Positions 7,907 to 11,454 of a stretch of DNA of 11,454 bases are shown piece after piece. Under the pieces are notes generated by a model, which was not told the origin of the DNA, did no database searches, and worked only from the letters and a program-made list of their open reading frames with translations. The position numbers and the translations under genes were made by a program. Numbering within the stretch: the first letter of the stretch is position 1; the number at the start of each line of letters is the position of its first letter. The DNA comes from JAMXLO01 sp046735215 (GTDB lineage: Bacteria > Pseudomonadota > Alphaproteobacteria > Acetobacterales > Acetobacteraceae). The stretch lies in contig JBKPSV010000040.1 of NCBI GenBank assembly GCA_046735215.1, positions 1-11,454 on the forward strand, given 5' to 3'.

Positions 7907-8701
7907 ATGGACGGATCACTGCCGCAACAAGACGACACCTGGACGGTGGCCGGCCGCCAGTTCCGATCGCGCCTGATCGTCGGCACCGGCCGTTACAAGG
8001 ATCTGGAGGAGACCGGCGCCGCGATCGCCGCGTCAGGCGCCGAAATTGTCACGGTGGCAGTGCGCCGGGTGAACCTGTCGGACCCCAAGGCGCCGATGCT
8101 GCAGGACTACGTCGATCCGAAAAAGTACACCTACCTGCCGAACACTGCCGGCTGCCACACCGCCAACGAGGCGGTGCGCACGCTGCGGCTGGCCCGTGAG
8201 GCGGGCGGCTGGAACCTGGTAAAGCTGGAAGTACTGGGTCCGCCACCTACGCTGTATCCCGACATGACGGGGACTCTGGAGGCTGCCGAAGCACTGATAA
8301 AGGACGGCTTCGAGGTGATGGTCTACACGGCCGATGATCCGGTGGCGTGCAAACGGCTGGAGGAGATGGGCTGTGTCGCCATAATGCCGTTGGGAGCGCC
8401 GATCGGCTCGGGCCTCGGTATCCAGAATGCGGCGATGATCTGGATGATTCGCGAACAGACCAAGGTGCCGTTCCTGGTGGATGCCGGCGTGGGCACCGCG
8501 TCGGACGCGGCGATCGCCATGGAGCTGGGCTGTGACGCGGTCCTGCTGAATTCGGCAATCGCGCACGCCAAGGACCCGATCCGCATGGCGAAGGCGATGA
8601 AGCTGGCGATCGAGGCCGGGCGGCAGGCGTATCTGGCGGGGCGCATGCCGCGTCGGCTGGGTGCCGATCCGTCCAGTCCGCTGACCGGGCTTATTCGCTG
8701 A
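7907..8701 (+). CDS. thiG: Thiazole synthase ThiG
   Basis: ThiG condenses 1-deoxy-D-xylulose 5-phosphate, dehydroglycine and the sulfur of ThiS thiocarboxylate into the thiamine thiazole phosphate. The 264-residue product is a full-length TIM-barrel enzyme. SRLIVGTGRY (21-30) starts the barrel and LPNTAGCHTANEAVR (77-91) is a family signature. K106 in NLVKLEVLG is the expected Schiff-base lysine. MPLGAPIGSGLGIQN (160-174) and VDAGVGTASDAAIAMELGCD (191-210) form the phosphate-binding region, followed by LLNSAIA. The start at 7907 has GGAGG seven bases upstream. It pairs with thiS only: thiO or thiH, thiE and thiC are not next to it, so the rest of the pathway lies elsewhere. It converges with the Crp/Fnr gene across only 15 bases. 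Identification is secure. Confidence 0.96.
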   Translation: MDGSLPQQDDTWTVAGRQFRSRLIVGTGRYKDLEETGAAIAASGAEIVTVAVRRVNLSDPKAPMLQDYVDPKKYTYLPNTAGCHTANEAVRTLRLAREAGGWNLVKLEVLGPPPTLYPDMTGTLEAAEALIKDGFEVMVYTADDPVACKRLEEMGCVAIMPLGAPIGSGLGIQNAAMIWMIREQTKVPFLVDAGVGTASDAAIAMELGCDAVLLNSAIAHAKDPIRMAKAMKLAIEAGRQAYLAGRMPRRLGADPSSPLTGLIR

Positions 8702-8716
8702 CGGCGTTCGTCTCTC

Positions 8717-9412
8717 TTACGCGCAGAACGTCGAGGATGATGCCATCCCGGCGAATGCCCGCAGCGCCGCGACATCCTTGATCACCACCAGGCTGCTCTT
8801 CGTCTCCACGCCAAGCCGGCGAAGGGCGGCAAAGGCTCGCGAGAGGTTCTCCTGCGAACAACCGATTTTGGCGGCGAGAAAGCGCTTCTCATAGGGCAGA
8901 ACAAAGCGCACCGGACTGATCTCGGCATCTTCAGCGAGCCGTAGCAAGAACTCGGCGAGACGCCACGCCGAGGACTTCAGCTTGAGATCGCACATCGCGA
9001 TCGCCTGCCGACGTACCGTGACCAGTGCATGGTCGAGGAGGGACGAAAGCAGGCTCGGGTTCTTCGCGATCATTGTCCGCAGGGCGGTGACTGGGATCAG
9101 GATTAACCGGGCGGACGTGATCGTCCTTGCCCCGGTCGGCGTCGCCAGATCCAGCAGAGTCGGGGCGAAGCCGATCGGCGCGACTGGACCGATCACGTCG
9201 GTAAGCGCGTCTTCGTCGCGATGCATGCGGGTCTCCGCGACATGTCCCGCCAGCAAGAGATGCAGTGTCTCGAGCCGCTCTCCCTGTCGGAAAAGCACCT
9301 CTTCGGGCCCAAACCGTGCCAGATCAGCTGCTTCGTTGAGCGCCGTGATCTCGACCCCGCTGAACGGTGCCAGCAGCCTAACGTCTCGGAGCGTTTGAAT
9401 CCCTGGCCGCAT
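8717..9412 (-). CDS. Crp/Fnr family transcriptional regulator
   Basis: The 231-residue protein has an N-terminal cyclic-nucleotide-binding-like beta roll (about 10-125), a dimerisation helix (about 118-140) and a C-terminal winged helix (about 145-220). The recognition helix, within CSQENLSRAFAALRRLGV (185-202), has the E188-x-x-S191-R192 pattern that in FNR contacts TTGAT half-sites. Cysteines are only C141, C185 and C230, so an FNR-type N-terminal [4Fe-4S] cluster is absent. The sequence looks nearer to the DNR/NnrR branch than to FNR itself, but the signal is unknown. A near-consensus promoter starts about 18 bases before the ATG and an FNR-like site overlaps its -10, which suggests autorepression. 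No strong Shine-Dalgarno sequence is present. It is divergent from the Hint-domain gene, whose control by this regulator is possible but not shown. Confidence 0.9.
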   Translation of the reverse strand: MRPGIQTLRDVRLLAPFSGVEITALNEAADLARFGPEEVLFRQGERLETLHLLLAGHVAETRMHRDEDALTDVIGPVAPIGFAPTLLDLATPTGARTITSARLILIPVTALRTMIAKNPSLLSSLLDHALVTVRRQAIAMCDLKLKSSAWRLAEFLLRLAEDAEISPVRFVLPYEKRFLAAKIGCSQENLSRAFAALRRLGVETKSSLVVIKDVAALRAFAGMASSSTFCA

Positions 9413-9431
9413 AACTCACATGCGGTTTCGA

Positions 9432-9445
9432 TTGCCTATTATCAA
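9432..9445 (-). promoter_or_regulatory. FNR-like operator overlapping the regulator's -10 element
   Basis: Read on the minus strand this is TTGAT-AATA-GGCAA. It matches the FNR/DNR consensus TTGAT-N4-ATCAA at eight of ten defined positions, with one perfect half-site. The site covers the predicted -10 (9443-9438), so binding would block RNA polymerase. The encoded regulator has the E-x-x-S-R helix expected to read TTGAT. A near match to a short consensus can arise by chance; its position and the match with the gene product are what make it credible. Confidence 0.5.
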
Positions 9446-9466
9446 CTGAGTTGGTGCAGAAGTCAA
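9438..9466 (-). promoter_or_regulatory. Sigma70-type promoter of the Crp/Fnr gene
   Basis: On the minus strand TTGACT (9466-9461) is followed by exactly 17 bases and then GATAAT (9443-9438). Each hexamer matches its consensus at five of six positions, with ideal spacing, which is unusual for chance in GC-rich DNA. Transcription should begin near 9430, leaving a leader of about 18 bases before the ATG at 9412. Confidence 0.7.
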
Positions 9467-9468
9467 CT
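9442..9468. repeat. TCAACT direct repeats with 21-base spacing and a CAACT-G-AGTTG palindrome
   Basis: TCAACT occurs at 9442-9447 and again at 9463-9468, a 21-base step equal to about two helical turns. Between them, AGTTG (9449-9453) pairs with the first copy to make the perfect 11-base palindrome 9443-9453. CAACTA recurs at 9498-9503 and 9529-9534. The arrangement is operator-like, but it partly follows from the promoter hexamers that lie in the same bases. Confidence 0.35.
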
Positions 9469-9554
9469 ATGCATTTGTCTATTGTGCGATGCCTGCACAA
9501 CTATTACGGGCTCTTCTGGAGCTACCTGCAACTAAATGTGCAGAGCAGAGCTGC

Positions 9555-9563
9555 GGAGAGGGA
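9555..9563 (+). promoter_or_regulatory. Ribosome binding site fixing the start of the Hint-domain gene
   Basis: The purine-rich GGAGAGGGA lies nine bases before the ATG at 9573. The frame is open from 9489, but the upstream 28 codons have no Shine-Dalgarno sequence and no resemblance to the family. The residues after 9573 (MANRNWQGNTGKWN) read like the natural N-terminus of this repeat family. Confidence 0.55.
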
Positions 9564-9572
9564 AGAGCGGCT

Positions 9573-11454
9573 ATGGCGAATAGGAATTGGCAGGGTAATA
9601 CCGGCAAGTGGAATTTGGGTGCTAACTGGACTGGCGGCGCAGTTCCGGTCAGCGGAGATACCGCATCCATCAGCAACCCGCTCGCTGGTCCTTATGTCGT
9701 CACCTATGACACCACTTCCACTATAGCGGGTCTGTCGGTCGGTAGTGCAAACGCAACTCTTCGATGGGATACAACTGCCGCCCGTTCGTTGACGGTCAGC
9801 GGCTCCACGACGCTGAGCGCGGGCACGATTGACCTTGCCACAACAAACCAAGCCGGTTCCAAACTGACGAGCGGCTCGCTTGTGGTAGCCGGCGGTCAGT
9901 TCCTTTCGGATCAGACCGTTTCGGTCACTGGTGCCGCCACTTTCACTGGCGGGACAGACACCATCTCGGGCGGCACCTTCAGCGCCGGCGCCCTAACCGT
10001 CGGCGGCACGAACACGGTCCTGACGCTATCGGGCGGCACGGTCACCACTACAACTGTCGGCGGCACCAGCATTGCGGCGACCGACAAGATCGCCATGAGT
10101 GGCACCGCCGTCCTGGACGCGAGCGCGAGCGGGCTCATCGACAGCGGCACTCTCAGCGGCGCCGGCACCGTCAAGGGCACCCTTGCCGGCGGCGGCGCTG
10201 TCACAGCCAGCGGCGGCACGCTCGACCTCACCAGCAACATCGCCGCGCTCAGCGGCATGACTTTCAACGTGGCCACCGCCGCGACCTCCGCCCTGCAGAT
10301 CGACGGGACGGTCGGCGCCGGCAATAAGTTCAGCTTCCTGGGCAGCAGCGGCCAGATTATCGAGAACAACGCGGCAGCCTTCACCACGACGATTGCGGGC
10401 TCAACGTCGGCTCGACCCTCACGCCGACCAACTTCATTGACTTCAAGGGCCAGTCCCTTTCGGTGGTAGGCCTCAATCTCCACTCCGGCAGTACCGGAAT
10501 CGTCACCCTGTCTGATGGTAGCGTGCTGACGCTGGACGGCGTCACCGACGGCACAGGAGGCAGCTGGTTCGTCAACTGGCAAGCGGACGGCGCCGGGGGC
10601 ACCGAGCTTTTCCTCAGCGACGTCGTCTGCTTCGCCGCTGGAACGCGCGTCCTGACGGCGACCGGCGAGCGGCCGGTGGAAAGCCTGCTGCAGGGCGACA
10701 TCGTCCTGACCCTCGCGGATGGCCAACTGAACGCGCAGCCGGTGAAGTGGATCGGTCGCCGGCGGATCGACCTTACCGCGCATCCGCACCCCCAGACGGT
10801 CGCGCCCATCCGCATCCAGCGCGGCGCCTTCGCGGACAACATGCCGCACACCGATCTGCTGGTCTCGCCGGATCACGCCATCTTCGTCGACGGCAGGCTG
10901 ATCTGCGCCCGCCAACTGGTGAATGGCACCACGATCGTACAGGAGCAGGACTGGACCTCGGTTGACTACTATCACGTCGAACTCGACACGCACGCCATCC
11001 TGCTCGCCGAGGGCCTGCCGGCAGAAAGCTACCTCGACACCGGCAACCGCGGTTTCTTCGGCAACTCGGATGATCCGCTCATCCTGCACCCTGACCTGAC
11101 CGACGAAAGCGACTACCCGGCGCGCGAGGCGGGATCCTGCGCGCCGTTCGTCTCGGCCGAGCCTGAAGTGCGGCCGGTGTGGCAGCGCCTGGCTGATCGC
11201 GCGGCAGCTCTGGGCCAGCCGGTGCCGCAGCTCGACACCACGACGATCCGGCACCCTGCCTGATCGCCAGGGGACGCCCGGTGAAGCCGATGTATGGCGA
11301 GAACGGCCTCTACATCTTCGCCCTCCCGAAGGGTGCGACGGAAGTGCGTCTGGTCTCACGATCCGCCGCGCCGGCCGATGTGCGGCCGTGGCTGGAAGAT
11401 CGCCGCCGTCTCGGCCTCTACGTCGAGCGCATCGTGCTGCGCAGTGCGGACGAT
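9573..11454 (+). pseudogene. Hint-domain protein with beta-strand repeats, broken by two frameshifts, 3' end outside window
   Basis: Three consecutive frames form one gene. Bases 9573-10400 encode about 276 residues rich in Gly, Thr and Ser, opening with NWQGNTGKWNLGANWTGG and continuing as short beta-strand repeats like those of autotransporter-type passengers. At about 10400 the frame must shift (one base lost) to continue as LNVGSTLTPTNFIDFKGQ. The Hint_2-type domain follows, starting at the candidate nucleophile in CFAAGTRVLTATGERPVE (C353 of the restored protein), with VKWIGRR, SPDHAIFV and HVELDTHAILLAEGLPAESY. At about 11241 a second lost base ends that frame at a TGA (11261-11263). 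The restored frame continues as VKPMYGENGLYIFALPKG to the window edge, giving about 628 residues. No signal peptide is visible. Self-cleavage is a property of some Hint domains but is not shown here. Sequence errors rather than decay remain possible. Confidence 0.8.

Noticed and set aside
9475..9507. TTGTCT with AACTAT as a promoter for the Hint-domain gene
   Set aside because: The -10 candidate matches only three of six positions and alternatives with better hexamers have wrong spacing; no promoter can be named on the plus strand.
10328..10469. Programmed ribosomal frameshifting as the reason for the overlap
   Set aside because: No slippery heptamer or long homopolymer lies at the joint, and a second unrelated shift occurs near 11241, so mutation or sequence error is simpler.
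10463..11263. The Hint-domain frame as an independent gene starting with GTG at 10463
   Set aside because: There is no ribosome binding site, and its upstream residues in the same frame continue the protein sensibly. It is better explained as the second part of a frameshifted gene.
9911..11359. A 482-codon open frame on the minus strand opposite the Hint-domain gene
   Set aside because: It is Arg/Val/Pro-rich antisense reading of GC-rich coding DNA with no recognisable domain, and the plus strand shows clear family motifs across the same region.

Overview
The window looks like chromosomal DNA of a GC-rich alphaproteobacterium, most likely of the Acetobacteraceae. The gene pairings dapF-mtaB-ftsY and aroQ-accB-accC are common in alphaproteobacteria. 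The right-hand gene combines a glycine/threonine/serine-rich beta-strand repeat region with a Hint_2-type domain, a family frequent in Acetobacteraceae. The taxonomic call is an inference from gene content; no marker RNA is present.

Left block (1-3387, + strand): the end of a fumarylacetoacetate hydrolase family gene, a GC-rich palindromic spacer, then a tightly packed run of dapF (lysine and peptidoglycan precursor), mtaB (tRNA t6A37 methylthiotransferase) and ftsY (SRP receptor). The last two junctions overlap by 4 and 1 bases, so translation is probably coupled. Centre-left (3547-7587, - strand): reading in the transcription direction, aroQ, accB and accC, then a polytopic membrane protein of unknown function with a GTG start and visibly lower G+C. 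accB is flanked on both sides by copies of the same roughly 29-bp imperfect palindrome, a REP-like repeat.

Centre-right (7691-8701, + strand): thiS and thiG, the sulfur carrier and the thiazole synthase of thiamine biosynthesis, divergent from aroQ. The thiG ribosome binding site is formed by the codons for the ThiS C-terminal glycines. Right (8717-9412, - strand): a Crp/Fnr-family regulator without an N-terminal iron-sulfur cysteine cluster but with an FNR-type E-x-x-S-R recognition helix. A near-consensus sigma70-type promoter lies upstream, and its -10 element is overlapped by an FNR-like site, which suggests autoregulation.

Far right (9573-11454 and beyond, + strand): a Hint-domain protein gene broken by two separate single-base losses, near 10400 and near 11241. 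Restoring one base at each point gives a continuous protein of about 628 residues up to the window edge. It is either a decaying pseudogene or carries two sequence errors.

Most of the window is ordinary housekeeping DNA. I found no convincing undescribed multi-gene system. The parts most worth checking are the broken Hint gene, the regulator's promoter and operator, and the repeat pair around accB.
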